A DNA stretch of 64,000 nt, from assembly GCF_003148745.1 (NCBI RefSeq), contig NZ_QGGU01000006.1, positions 186,001 to 250,000 on the forward strand. The letters are read 5' to 3'. This DNA is from Pleionea mediterranea. GTDB lineage: Bacteria > Pseudomonadota > Gammaproteobacteria > Enterobacterales > Kangiellaceae. The notes under the pieces are model-generated. The model did no database searches. It was not told the origin of the DNA and saw only the letters and a program-made list of their open reading frames with translations. Shown here piece after piece: positions 36,335 through 46,251 of this stretch (the stretch's first letter is position 1; each line of letters opens with the position of its first letter). Position numbers and translations under genes: made by a program.

Positions 36335-38465
36335 CTTTTTCGGTCCAGTTTATTGCTTCTGAGCTGTTGCTGAACGAGGGTAAATGAGTTTCTGTAAGAT
36401 GCTCTAATGTACCATCAACAAACTGTCTTTTTTGTGTTTTTACTACAACTGAATCTGGCAGAGGGGTATTGCTTGTTTGGTTTTGGTAGATTGCTTCCAA
36501 TGCTTTTTCGAAGTAGACATGCAATGGGATCAGTTGACTATTAAAAGGTGGGTAGGGCAGTAACGCGTCAAAATGTTGCGCGTTGGTTATTTCTATATAT
36601 CGTAATTGACTGTTTTTATCCGCCGATGTTTTGTTCAGCCAGAAGTAGGGACGTGAACTGTGATTAACCTGTATCAGGCGATCACTGCGGCCATGAACAA
36701 TGATTGCGGGTTTGCCTTGCAAGTTAGCCGTGGCATAGGTTTCAGTCATGCCCTGTTTCAGTTGGTTGTGAAGCGTCGATGTTAACTGCTTTTCCAGTCC
36801 TAAAACCTTTTGATGGTCGGCCTTTAACCAGGCAAGGTAACACAGTGATGTTGCCATTTTTTGATTAAACGATTGCAGTGGTTTAATGGTTTGGTGCAGC
36901 GGAGTATAAGGGCTGATAACCACGCCGGCTGTTGGCGGAATGCCGCTGCTCAGTGGCCAGATCTTTGCCAGTTGAGTTAAGCCATTCGTTGTAATGGGAG
37001 AGCTGGCCGGTACTTCAAACGCAGCACCACAAGGATCATCAAATAGTTTTAACCGGGCGTAAGAAGAAGGGTAGGTGGCTTCTAGTGCTGGCCATAATCC
37101 CATTGAAGTGTAAATAGGGCCAAGCCAGAGTGACTCTGCAGAAAGACCGGCTTTAAGCAGATTGGTTTGTGCTTGACGCGCGGCTTCATCAAGGTTTTCC
37201 GTTTCAAGTAAATGACTGTTTAAAAGCTGTTTGCAGGATAACTCCGCTTGCAATCGATAAACGGCAACTTCAGATGTGTCCGGTAATGCGGCCAGATTGG
37301 CGCAAGGGGCAAAGACACTTTGCAATAAGAAGGATTCAAGGGCATGAAGCGGCTTAATGGTTTGGTTAATATTAGATTGCTGCACCTCAAAGACATCAAG
37401 GTCAACCGATACATTAGGCTCACCGGCAACTACGGCGTCAATCAAGCCATGAGTATCCTGCTCCACTGCGCGTAATACTGCGGAGCCACCGTTTGAAATG
37501 GAAGCCGCAATCACCAGGGTATTATCGCCATTGAATGGCTGTTTAAAGTGATCCGTTAAAGCGAAGAGACCTGTTTTTGCCGCCAGTAGCGTGTGTTGTC
37601 CCCAGTCTTTTTCTGGATTGTTACCGGAATGCGCATGACGGGTGGCGACCCAGAGCCGGTCTTTGTCAGGATTATTATCCGCATTAACCCAGTCAATTGG
37701 AGTATTGGGTGTGTGCAATTTTCCTGTGAGATCAAAGGTTTTATCGAGGCCGACAAAGTAAAAGCCGGTTCCGGTGCCTTTGTCCGTGTAAGCAATGGCA
37801 CAGCCTTTATTGAGTGCCCAAAAACCGCTGACACCGACAGCACCATAGATACCCCGTGAACCTGAAGACGGAGCGACTATCAAACAAGGTTGTTTGACAT
37901 TGAAAGAGTCGGGAATTTGCACCGAAAAGTTTGCCGGTGACAGTGGGTAGTCTTTGGTGGTTTCGGCAAGGTATTCCACGCCGGTGATGATCTGTTTTGG
38001 TTTTGGACCGTAAAGTCTGCCAAAGCCACCCTCTGTTGTGGTATCCAGCAATGCTCGAATATTAGTGTAGTAAGCCAGTTGCCGGGACTGTTTTGGACCG
38101 GGGGCGGCGTGACTTTGTAAGCCTTCCAGTGTTAAGCCTGCCGTTAATAAGTCATTATCTGCCTTACGGGAAAACTTTTGCCATTCAATGGGCAGTGGCG
38201 TTTCTGTAGCCAGTGCTTGTTGATTCTGTTTGGTTGGTTGCTCAGCGTATAAATAAGATTTCAAAGGTGCAGAGGCCATCTTTTTGGGTTGTGAAAAGGA
38301 TAGTTTAGATTGAGAAAAAGACAGTTGCGGCGAGCACATAACCATTAACAAACTTGCCAAAAGCGGTTGTTTCAATAGTAGGATTTTAAATTTCGATTTA
38401 AAAAAATCGGTGCTGTTGTGGTGTTTAAATGATTTTTTTGAAATTGACAACATTGAATATTCCAC
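36315..38465 (-). CDS. D-(-)-3-hydroxybutyrate oligomer hydrolase
   Basis: Hydrolase of about 716 residues that cleaves soluble 3-hydroxybutyrate oligomers to monomers. It matches the 3HB-oligomer hydrolase family in APSSGSRGIYGAVGVSGFW, AYTDKGTGTGFYFVGLD, the serine motif SISNGGSAVLRAVEQD, GEPNVSVDLDVFE and the late IVHGRSDRLIQVNHSSRPY. A hydrophobic export segment (LLLKQPLLASLLMVMCSP) precedes the mature part, so it may be secreted or periplasmic. GTG at 38465 with AGGAAG seven bases upstream is chosen; ATG at 38453 is an alternative and the open frame reaches 38558. It is divergent from the 3-hydroxybutyrate dehydrogenase gene, so both could share one control region. Confidence 0.88.
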   Translation of the reverse strand: MEYSMLSISKKSFKHHNSTDFFKSKFKILLLKQPLLASLLMVMCSPQLSFSQSKLSFSQPKKMASAPLKSYLYAEQPTKQNQQALATETPLPIEWQKFSRKADNDLLTAGLTLEGLQSHAAPGPKQSRQLAYYTNIRALLDTTTEGGFGRLYGPKPKQIITGVEYLAETTKDYPLSPANFSVQIPDSFNVKQPCLIVAPSSGSRGIYGAVGVSGFWALNKGCAIAYTDKGTGTGFYFVGLDKTFDLTGKLHTPNTPIDWVNADNNPDKDRLWVATRHAHSGNNPEKDWGQHTLLAAKTGLFALTDHFKQPFNGDNTLVIAASISNGGSAVLRAVEQDTHGLIDAVVAGEPNVSVDLDVFEVQQSNINQTIKPLHALESFLLQSVFAPCANLAALPDTSEVAVYRLQAELSCKQLLNSHLLETENLDEAARQAQTNLLKAGLSAESLWLGPIYTSMGLWPALEATYPSSYARLKLFDDPCGAAFEVPASSPITTNGLTQLAKIWPLSSGIPPTAGVVISPYTPLHQTIKPLQSFNQKMATSLCYLAWLKADHQKVLGLEKQLTSTLHNQLKQGMTETYATANLQGKPAIIVHGRSDRLIQVNHSSRPYFWLNKTSADKNSQLRYIEITNAQHFDALLPYPPFNSQLIPLHVYFEKALEAIYQNQTSNTPLPDSVVVKTQKRQFVDGTLEHLTETHLPSFSNSSEAINWTEKGLKLAH

Positions 38466-38665
38466 TGATAAGCTTCCTGATGGTGTCCGTCTAAACGTCT
38501 CACTGACGCAAAAATGTTTCGTTCTAATAGAGTGATAGTTTAAAAGCAGATGCGGCAAACCACTTTAATACTATAGTACTGTTTCGTTTTGACAAAATAT
38601 TCAGCACTGTTATGACCTAGCAAGCGAAAGCTATTTAAAGCGTTAATTGAAATGAGTAAAAGGTT

Positions 38666-39421
38666 ATGACGTCATCGGTTTTGATCACTGGGGCTGGCAG
38701 CGGTATTGGTTTGGCAATCGCGGAGCACTTCATAAAAAAAGATTACTTTGTCACTGTTACCGATATTAACGAAGCGCAATTGCAACAAGCCCGTAATCGT
38801 TTGCCAAATGATCGTTGTCAGTTTTTGCCGCTGGATGTGACTCAGGCAAGTTCGGTCACGACTCTGGTAGAAAAAATACAGAGGCAACCGGATGTTGTGA
38901 TCAACAATGCCGGCATTCAATATGTCGCGCATCTGGAAGAATTTCCGATGGAAAAGTGGGACTTTTTAATTCAGGTCATGTTAGTCGGTGTGGCCCGTGT
39001 TACTCAGGCATTTTTGCCCCATATGAAGCAGCAAAATTACGGCCGTATTATCAACATAGGTTCGTTGCATTCGATTGTTGCGTCACCTTATAAAACCGCC
39101 TACATTGCTGCAAAACACGGCTTGATCGGCTTTGCCAAGTCTCTGGCGCTTGAGCTTGGGCAGCATGATATCACCATCAATACGGTCTGCCCCGGATATG
39201 TCAAAACCCCTCTGGTGGAACAACAAATTGCGCAGCAGGCGAAAGAACATCAGATTTCTGAGCAGCAGGTCATCGATACCATTATGCTAAAACCGATGCC
39301 GAAAAAAGCTTTTATTGAAACCAGTGAAATAGCCGGAACTTGCGAGTTTTTATTGTCTCCGGCGGCCATTAATATGACCGCCCAGGCGTTAGTACTCGAT
39401 GGTGGCTGGACGGCTCAATAG
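38666..39421 (+). CDS. 3-hydroxybutyrate dehydrogenase (short-chain dehydrogenase)
   Basis: NAD-dependent oxidation of D-3-hydroxybutyrate to acetoacetate. The 251-residue SDR has TGAGSGIG (8-15) for NAD, NNAG (about 77-80), the catalytic Ser in NIGSLHSIVASPYK with Tyr and Lys in AYIAAKHG, and the NTVCPGYVKTPLVE region that 3-hydroxybutyrate dehydrogenases share. ATG at 38666 has AAAGG upstream. The gene pairs divergently with the oligomer hydrolase and completes oligomer to acetoacetate conversion. No synthase or intracellular depolymerase is in the window. Confidence 0.92.
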   Translation: MTSSVLITGAGSGIGLAIAEHFIKKDYFVTVTDINEAQLQQARNRLPNDRCQFLPLDVTQASSVTTLVEKIQRQPDVVINNAGIQYVAHLEEFPMEKWDFLIQVMLVGVARVTQAFLPHMKQQNYGRIINIGSLHSIVASPYKTAYIAAKHGLIGFAKSLALELGQHDITINTVCPGYVKTPLVEQQIAQQAKEHQISEQQVIDTIMLKPMPKKAFIETSEIAGTCEFLLSPAAINMTAQALVLDGGWTAQ

Positions 39422-39470
39422 TGCTTTCGATTTGAGGATATTTACCGCTGATTGACGTTGCGGTTACTGA

Positions 39471-40451
39471 TTATTGAGTGCGAGCCAAAGCGAGTTCGGT
39501 CAGTTGCAACAGTGCCTGTTTGTAATGGGAGTCCGGCAGCACTTCAAGAGCCTGATTAGCCTGATTTGAAAAACGTTCAGCCTGTTTTCGACAATAGTCC
39601 AAAGCGCCGGTTTGTTGTATGGTGAGTAACACATCAGAAAGCTGGCTGTTATCGCCTTGTTTTATGGCGTTTCTAATTATGTCGGATTGTTCACTATTGC
39701 CGTGTTGCATGGCGTACATAACGGGCAGGGTTGGTTTGCCTTCTGCCAGATCATCGCCAACGTTTTTGCCCATGGCATCTGCGCTGGAAATATAATCAAG
39801 CAGATCGTCGACAACCTGAAACGCCATACCCAGATTAAGTCCGTATTGATGCATGGGTTCTCGTAAATCATCTCGGCCAGCAAGAATCGCCCCTAACTCA
39901 CAGGCTGCGGCGAATAAAATGGCGGTCTTACGTCGAATAACCTCGTAATAATCGGATTCCGAAATATCCGGCTCGTTACAGTTCATTAACTGCAATACTT
40001 CGCCTTCTGCGATTAAATTGGTGGTGTCAGCCAGTAAGTCCATCACGGCCATAGAATGGACACGATTCATCATCTGAAATGCGCGAGAGTAGAGGAAGTC
40101 ACCGGTAAGCACGCTGGCTTCATTGCCAAACAGGGCATTGGCCGTTTCTTTGCCACGGCGAAGGCTCGAATCATCCACCACATCATCATGCAACAGGGTG
40201 GCGGTATGAATGAACTCGATAACCGCGGCCAGAGTGTGGTGATGGTGTCCGGTGTAATTTAAAGCGTTTGCCGACAGCAAAACAAGATTGGGACGTAACC
40301 GTTTACCACCGCTATTTACTATGTAAAAACCAAGCTGGTTAATTAAAGCAACATCTGATTTTAATTCATTAAAAATCAACTGGTTAGTCGCTGTAATGTC
40401 CGGTTCTATGACTTGTTTTATGGCATCAAACGTGAGCGTATTAGTGGGCAT
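39471..40451 (-). CDS. ispB: Octaprenyl (polyprenyl) diphosphate synthase
   Basis: Elongates farnesyl diphosphate with isopentenyl diphosphate to the long chain used for the ubiquinone tail. In 326 residues it has both aspartate-rich motifs: LLHDDVVDDSSLRRG (first) and QVVDDLLDY (second), plus GGKRLRP (about 48-54). It is convergent with the 3-hydroxybutyrate dehydrogenase gene and divergent from rplU, the usual gammaproteobacterial order ispB-rplU-rpmA. Chain length (octa or other) cannot be told by eye. Confidence 0.95.
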   Translation of the reverse strand: MPTNTLTFDAIKQVIEPDITATNQLIFNELKSDVALINQLGFYIVNSGGKRLRPNLVLLSANALNYTGHHHHTLAAVIEFIHTATLLHDDVVDDSSLRRGKETANALFGNEASVLTGDFLYSRAFQMMNRVHSMAVMDLLADTTNLIAEGEVLQLMNCNEPDISESDYYEVIRRKTAILFAAACELGAILAGRDDLREPMHQYGLNLGMAFQVVDDLLDYISSADAMGKNVGDDLAEGKPTLPVMYAMQHGNSEQSDIIRNAIKQGDNSQLSDVLLTIQQTGALDYCRKQAERFSNQANQALEVLPDSHYKQALLQLTELALARTQ

Positions 40452-40597
40452 TTAATCAGTGGGTTACTATGGTTGTGCTGTCGAATGGCTCTGCATGCTA
40501 GGGCTATGATTCAGTTTGGTCAAGGATAAATTGGTTCGGGTCGTTGTCGAATCTTGAAAATAAGCCTTTTTAAGTCATTCGAAAACCTGTTTTAGGC

Positions 40598-40626
40598 TTG
40601 CTAAACATGGGCTGATGCCGTAAAAT
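40598..40626 (+). promoter_or_regulatory. Promoter of rplU-rpmA with GC-rich discriminator
   Basis: TTGCTA (40598-40603) and TAAAAT (40621-40626) are 17 bp apart. The discriminator TCGCGCCC is GC-rich, as in stringently controlled ribosomal promoters. Transcription should begin near 40633. Confidence 0.65.
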
Positions 40627-40638
40627 TCGCGCCCTCTG

Positions 40639-40667
40639 TCGAGTCTCACATTTGAGATTCGATTTTT
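40639..40667 (+). promoter_or_regulatory. Terminator-like leader hairpin before rplU
   Basis: TCGAGTCTCA (40639-40648) pairs with TGAGATTCGA (40653-40662) through CATT, with one wobble, followed by TTTTT (40663-40667). It would form at the very start of the rplU transcript, 68 bp before the start codon. It could be an attenuator or an r-protein operator. Confidence 0.55.
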
Positions 40668-40734
40668 AATTCACTCCCGCAGGCTGGTTTTAGAAGTTTT
40701 AATCATATCTGGGGTAACATTGGAGACGTATGCG

Positions 40735-41046
40735 ATGTACGCGGTATTTCAAAGCGGTGGTAAGCAGCATCGAGTAAAAGAAGGCCAAACGCTCAAGCTT
40801 GAGAAAATCGAAGCTGAAACCGGTTCTTCTATTGATTTCGACAAAGTTTTAATGGTTGGTAGCGGAGCTGACGTAAAAGTTGGCGCACCTTATGTTGATG
40901 GTGCCAAAGTTACTGCCGAAGTGGTGACTCAAGGTCGTCACAAGAAAATAAAAATTATCAAATTCAAACGCCGTAAGCACCATATGAAGCAAATGGGGCA
41001 TCGTCAGTGGTTCACCGAAGTGAAAATCACTGGAATTAACGGTTAA
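40735..41046 (+). CDS. rplU: 50S ribosomal protein L21
   Basis: 23S rRNA-binding protein of 103 residues beginning [18 protein letters not shown], with [16 protein letters not shown] near the C-terminus, the L21 signature. ATG at 40735 was selected over an in-frame TTG 15 bases earlier because it gives the standard N-terminus. rpmA follows after 19 bp. A promoter and a hairpin leader are visible upstream. Confidence 0.98.
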   Translation: MYAVFQSGGKQHRVKEGQTLKLEKIEAETGSSIDFDKVLMVGSGADVKVGAPYVDGAKVTAEVVTQGRHKKIKIIKFKRRKHHMKQMGHRQWFTEVKITGING

Positions 41047-41065
41047 TTAAAGCAGGAGAAATCTA

Positions 41066-41323
41066 ATGGCTCATAAAAAAGCTGGTGGTAGTACTCGTAA
41101 CGGTCGCGATTCCGAGTCGAAACGATTAGGTGTGAAACGCTTTGGTGGCGAAACTGTTTCTGCAGGCAGCATCATTGTTCGTCAACGTGGTACTCAGTTC
41201 CATCCTGGTGAAAATGTTGGTATTGGCCGAGATCATACCTTATTTGCCAAAGCCGACGGCCAAATCAAATTTGCCGTGGCAGGTCGAAACAACCGTCGTA
41301 CAGTGAGCATTGTTACTGCGTAA
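41066..41323 (+). CDS. rpmA: 50S ribosomal protein L27
   Basis: Ribosomal protein at the peptidyl transferase centre, 85 residues. It begins [19 protein letters not shown], the usual gammaproteobacterial L27 N-terminus without a cleaved leader, and has [21 protein letters not shown] in the middle. AGGAG precedes the ATG. It is followed by a terminator and obgE. Confidence 0.98.
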   Translation: MAHKKAGGSTRNGRDSESKRLGVKRFGGETVSAGSIIVRQRGTQFHPGENVGIGRDHTLFAKADGQIKFAVAGRNNRRTVSIVTA

Positions 41324-41344
41324 CTGAACGATTTGTTCGATTTG

Positions 41345-41373
41345 AAAAAGCCTCGCATATGCGGGGCTTTTTT
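41345..41373 (+). terminator. Terminator after rpmA
   Basis: AAAAAGCC, mismatch, CGCA pairs with TGCG, mismatch, GGCTTTTT, and a T run follows. It lies about 20 bp past the rpmA stop. Confidence 0.88.
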
Positions 41374-41442
41374 GTTGAAGTTGAAGGGTTTTGAAAAACG
41401 ATTTTATGACCGTTCCTTGCTATTCTATTAGTCAATCATTAA

Positions 41443-42573
<1,131 letters not shown>

Positions 42574-42655
42574 GTTAATTCGTCGATACAGATTATTGCA
42601 GAAGAGAATTTTGCAAGAAGGATGTATTACAGGAGATTGATACATTTTTTGCAGA

Positions 42656-42688
42656 CATAAAAAAACCGGCTGATGCCGGTTTTTTTGG
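42656..42688. terminator. Bidirectional terminator between obgE and rpsT
   Basis: An AAAAAAACCGGC and GCCGGTTTTTTT type stem around TGAT, perfectly paired and flanked by A and T tracts. It can stop the convergent obgE and rpsT transcripts. Confidence 0.92.
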
Positions 42689-42715
42689 ATTCGTTTTCGC
42701 TAAAGCGAGATCGAA

Positions 42716-42979
42716 TTAAGCCATTGCTTTAACTTTGGCAGTCAAGCGGCTTTTATGGCGCGAAGCTTTGTTCTTGTGAATAAGACCTTTGTTTGCCATG
42801 CGGTCTAAAACACCAGAAACATTCGCTAGCGCAGCCTGAGCTGCTTCTTTATCACCGCCACTAATGGCAGCAATTGCATTTTTCAATTGAGTGCGCATCA
42901 TTGAACGACGGCTGGCATTGTGCTGTCGACGAACTTCTGCCTGGCGTGCTCTTTTTTTGGCGGATTTGATATTAGCCAA
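42716..42979 (-). CDS. rpsT: 30S ribosomal protein S20 with a UUG start
   Basis: 16S rRNA-binding protein of 87 residues, [20 protein letters not shown] at its start and [17 protein letters not shown] at the end. The start codon is TTG (42979-42977 on the minus strand), preceded by AGGAG with a seven-base spacer. E. coli rpsT also uses UUG, which is tied to weak initiation and autoregulation. A good promoter with TTGACA lies upstream (43030-43058). Confidence 0.97.
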   Translation of the reverse strand: MANIKSAKKRARQAEVRRQHNASRRSMMRTQLKNAIAAISGGDKEAAQAALANVSGVLDRMANKGLIHKNKASRHKSRLTAKVKAMA

Positions 42980-43029
42980 GGTTATACTCCTGCAAAAATG
43001 GTTTGCGATCCAGAAATTTAAGGCCGCGA

Positions 43030-43058
43030 ATCATGCCTCTTTTGATAATTATTGTCAA
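43030..43058 (-). promoter_or_regulatory. Promoter of rpsT
   Basis: On the minus strand a perfect TTGACA (43058-43053) and CATGAT (43035-43030) are 17 bp apart. The GC-rich discriminator TCGCGGCC follows, as expected for stringent control. The predicted start is near 43022. Confidence 0.7.
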
Positions 43059-43093
43059 GAGCAAGCATCAAAAAATTACTGTTTTTATCCGTG

Positions 43094-43121
43094 GTGACAA
43101 TATAGGCACTGGTGGTATGAT
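43094..43121 (+). promoter_or_regulatory. Candidate promoter of the OmpA-family gene
   Basis: GTGACA (43094-43099) and TATGAT (43116-43121) are 16 bp apart, about 50 bp before the porin start codon. The gap is shared with the divergent rpsT promoter. Confidence 0.45.
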
Positions 43122-43170
43122 GAGTCGCATAAACAGTCTGCGAATAACAAACAAAATCAGGAGCTTAATC

Positions 43171-44334
43171 ATGAGTAATAAATTAGTCGGTGCATTATCG
43201 CTGGCGGCGTGTCTGGGCGTATCCGCCGATATTGAGCGCAGCGCATATTTTACTGTACTGGGTGGTGTTCAGGATTTTCATTCCAGCAATGAGAATAACG
43301 GTACAATCATGAGCAATTCACTGGATGAAAGTGATGCCATTGCCGCCGAATTTGGTGTGATGTTAACGGATCATGCGGCTTTTCAGCTAAGTTATACCAA
43401 GTTAAATCCGGATGATGCCATTGGTTTTGGCAACGAAGATTTGGTGATGAAGACTCTGGATTATATGTACTACTTTAAAACCGAATCCAATGGCGGCCCT
43501 TACTTACGTTTAGGTATCGGTAAGTATGAGTTTGAAGATATGACAGCCGGTGGCGGATGGGATGAGTCTGATGTCGGGCGCATGGGGCTGGGTTTTGAAA
43601 GCGAGCTTTCCAGTGCGTTCAGTTTCCGTGGTGAAATTGGCATCATTCGTGATGACACGACCAAACGTTACGACACTCAACTGTTATTAGGTTTTACTGC
43701 TAATTTTGGTGGCGGATCCGATCCTCAGCCAGAGCCAGTACAAGAAGTGGTTGCGCCTGTCGTGCAAAAAAATACCCGTCAAGATTCTGATAACGATGGT
43801 GTGTTTGATGAACTGGACCAATGCCCTCGAACCGCCGCGGGTGTGGTGGTTGATCCCAGAGGCTGCGAACTGGACAGTGACGGCGATGGTATTGTGAACT
43901 CGAAAGATGCCTGTGCTGCTACGCCAACCGGTGCAAAAGTTGATGCCACGGGATGTCGACTGGTGCTTGAAGAAACCGTTCGTCGAACTCTCAATGTCAA
44001 ATTTGAAACCAATAGCAGTAAATTACAGTCGGAGTTTAAGTCCGATATTGCTTCTCTGGCAAAGTTTATGACCGAGTATCCGGATACCACGGTTGTTGTC
44101 GAAGGCCATACAGACAGCACTGGTAAAGACAGTTACAACCAATGGTTGTCAGAAAAACGTGCTAGAAGTGTTGCTAACGAGCTGGTGAATACCTATGGCA
44201 TTGCTGGTAACCGGGTTGATTCAAAAGGTTTAGGTGAGTCAAAACCTATCGCTGATAACAATGTTGCTGCGGGTCGTGCGAAAAACAGACGTGTAGAAGC
44301 GGTTATTGAAGCAACAGTGAGAAAAGCGCAATAA
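43171..44334 (+). CDS. OmpA-family outer membrane protein with thrombospondin type 3 repeats
   Basis: A 387-residue outer-membrane protein. A short signal peptide (ends about ACLGVSA) precedes an eight-strand OmpA-like barrel (about 25-185), a short Pro-rich linker, two calcium-binding type 3 repeats (DSDNDGVFDELDQCP and DSDGDGIVNSKDAC) and a C-terminal peptidoglycan-binding OmpA domain with FETNSSKLQ, VEGHTDSTG and AKNRRVEAVI. ATG at 43171 has CAGGAGC upstream; the open frame extends to 43003 but overlaps the promoter region. Likely roles are envelope anchoring and integrity. Confidence 0.93.
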   Translation: MSNKLVGALSLAACLGVSADIERSAYFTVLGGVQDFHSSNENNGTIMSNSLDESDAIAAEFGVMLTDHAAFQLSYTKLNPDDAIGFGNEDLVMKTLDYMYYFKTESNGGPYLRLGIGKYEFEDMTAGGGWDESDVGRMGLGFESELSSAFSFRGEIGIIRDDTTKRYDTQLLLGFTANFGGGSDPQPEPVQEVVAPVVQKNTRQDSDNDGVFDELDQCPRTAAGVVVDPRGCELDSDGDGIVNSKDACAATPTGAKVDATGCRLVLEETVRRTLNVKFETNSSKLQSEFKSDIASLAKFMTEYPDTTVVVEGHTDSTGKDSYNQWLSEKRARSVANELVNTYGIAGNRVDSKGLGESKPIADNNVAAGRAKNRRVEAVIEATVRKAQ

Positions 44335-44646
44335 TTATCGACATTCTGCAATGTAAGCGGTGTTCATTAAAAGCAGCGGATGATTGAAGCAACCCTTGCT
44401 TTTGTCATCGCGGCTATTTGTCACTGCGATATATATTGCCATTAAAATCAAAAGGCCTCTGATCACTCAGGGGCTTTTTGTTGTAAAACTGGGCTGTAAA
44501 ACAAAATTATATTGATCAAAATTCGATATTTAGAATTTCATTTAGTTAAAAAGCTAATTAAAAACATCGATCATTTATCACAGGTCAATCCATTATGAGA
44601 CAACGCTATTGAGTTTAACGATAAATAATCATGGCTGGACTGAAAA
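44335..44646 (+). other. 312 bp gap between the OmpA-family gene and murJ
   Basis: Contains a small AAGCAA/TTGCTT hairpin (44387-44401), an intrinsic terminator at 44450-44479 and then an AT-rich stretch that must hold the murJ promoter. No reading frame with credible codon use and no RNA gene is seen. Confidence 0.6.
44450..44479 (+). terminator. Terminator in the OmpA-murJ gap
   Basis: GCCTCTGA and TCAGGGGC pair with one wobble around a TCAC loop; AAAAG and TTTTT extend the stem and form the T run. It probably ends the OmpA-family transcript. Confidence 0.85.
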
Positions 44647-46215
44647 ATGAGCCTACTTAAGTCGGGCGCTGTTGTCAGTGTAATGACTCTTTTGTCGCGC
44701 GTATTGGGCCTGGTCAGAGATATTGTTATTGCTAATATTCTTGGCGCACAGGCAGCGACCGATGTGTTTCTTGTCGCGCAAAAAATACCTAATTTTTTGC
44801 GCCGGCTGTTTGCCGAGGGCGCTTTTTCACAGGCCTTTGTCCCAGTACTAAGCGAATATCAACAACAACGTGACAAACAGGCCGCGCTGCATCTGGTGAG
44901 CAAGGTGTCTGGCACACTGGGTGTGATTTTATTAGTTGTAACTCTGGTTGGTGTATTAGGTTCTTCGGGGCTTGGTGCCATGTTTGGCGCAGGCTTTTTA
45001 AGAGAAGGGCAGTTGCATAAGTATTATCTGGTTTCCGATTTAATTAAAATTACCTTTCCGTACATCTTCTTTATCAGTTTAACCGCCTTTGCCGGCAGTA
45101 TTCTTAACAGTCTTGGCCGCTTTGCTGTACCAGCATTTGCCCCTGTATTACTTAATGTTTGTATTATTTTTGCTGCTATCTGGATTTCACCGTTATTAAG
45201 TGAGCCAGTTGAAGCTCTGGCCTGGGCTATTTTTGTTGCTGGTGTGTTACAGCTGCTGATCCACTTACCTTTTTTGTGGCAGCAAGGGTATCTTGTGCGT
45301 CCCAGCTGGGGTTGGCGAGACAGCGGTGTTCGCCGGATATTAAAACTGATGGCACCCGCCATGTTTGGGGTGTCGGTGTCTCAAATTAATTTGCTGCTGG
45401 ACACCATCATTGCTTCATTTCTGGTGACTGGCAGTATTACCTGGTTGTATCTGTCTGATCGCATGCTGGAGTTTCCGCTGGGCATTTTTGGTATCGCCAT
45501 CGCAACGGTTATTTTACCCAGCTTATCGCGCGAACATGCTTCCAATAGCCGGGCGGGAATGAGCAAGTTACTTAACTGGGCGCTGCATTCTGTTTTTCTT
45601 ATTGGTCTGCCAGCGGCTGTTGGGCTGTTTGTGCTGGCCGAGCCAGTTATGTTGGCGGTTTTTCAGCACGGCGAATACACCCTTGAACATGCCTATCAAT
45701 CATCCTTGAGTTTGCAGGCCTACGTTCTGGGTTTATTAGGCTTTATGTTTATTAAGGTGTTGGCCACCGGATACTTCTCTCAACAAAACACAAAAACACC
45801 GGTAAAAGTTGGCATTATTGCCATGGTGGTTAATATGGCGTTTAACTTATTGTTATTTCAACCATACGGTCATGTTGGTCTGGCGATAGCAACCGCCATT
45901 TCAGCCACTATTAATGCCAGTTTGTTGTGGATTGGCTTAATTAAAAATAAATCTCTGGTGATGGATAAACAATGGTTATGGTGGGTTACACGGGCTCTTT
46001 TGAGTGTTATCGCCATGACAGCCGTTATTCTGTTATTACAATCGGATATGGCAAGCTGGCGTGATGCCAGTGTTATTGACCGTGTGTTCGAGTTAGCATG
46101 GTTGATTGTCTGTGGTGGCCTGACCTATGTGGTTTGTATGTTTGTGCTGGGGTTTCGTATTCGAGAACTGAAATCCTACGCCAGCTCTGTCACCACACAG
46201 GGCAATGCGTTATAA
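44647..46215 (+). CDS. murJ: Lipid II flippase MurJ
   Basis: Inner-membrane flippase for peptidoglycan precursor lipid II, 522 residues with about 14 hydrophobic segments. The N-terminus MSLLKSGAVVSVMTLLSRVLGLVRDI and the RRLFAEGAFSQAFVPVLSEY segment are diagnostic for MurJ/MviN. It is the first gene of a group running to ispH with short gaps (36 bp to ribF). The essential Arg residues of the central cavity seem present in SRVLGLVRD and PNFLRRLF. Confidence 0.96.
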   Translation: MSLLKSGAVVSVMTLLSRVLGLVRDIVIANILGAQAATDVFLVAQKIPNFLRRLFAEGAFSQAFVPVLSEYQQQRDKQAALHLVSKVSGTLGVILLVVTLVGVLGSSGLGAMFGAGFLREGQLHKYYLVSDLIKITFPYIFFISLTAFAGSILNSLGRFAVPAFAPVLLNVCIIFAAIWISPLLSEPVEALAWAIFVAGVLQLLIHLPFLWQQGYLVRPSWGWRDSGVRRILKLMAPAMFGVSVSQINLLLDTIIASFLVTGSITWLYLSDRMLEFPLGIFGIAIATVILPSLSREHASNSRAGMSKLLNWALHSVFLIGLPAAVGLFVLAEPVMLAVFQHGEYTLEHAYQSSLSLQAYVLGLLGFMFIKVLATGYFSQQNTKTPVKVGIIAMVVNMAFNLLLFQPYGHVGLAIATAISATINASLLWIGLIKNKSLVMDKQWLWWVTRALLSVIAMTAVILLLQSDMASWRDASVIDRVFELAWLIVCGGLTYVVCMFVLGFRIRELKSYASSVTTQGNAL

Positions 46216-46251
46216 TCCGGCGCTTTTAACCTATCGAGTAGTCTTTGCTGT

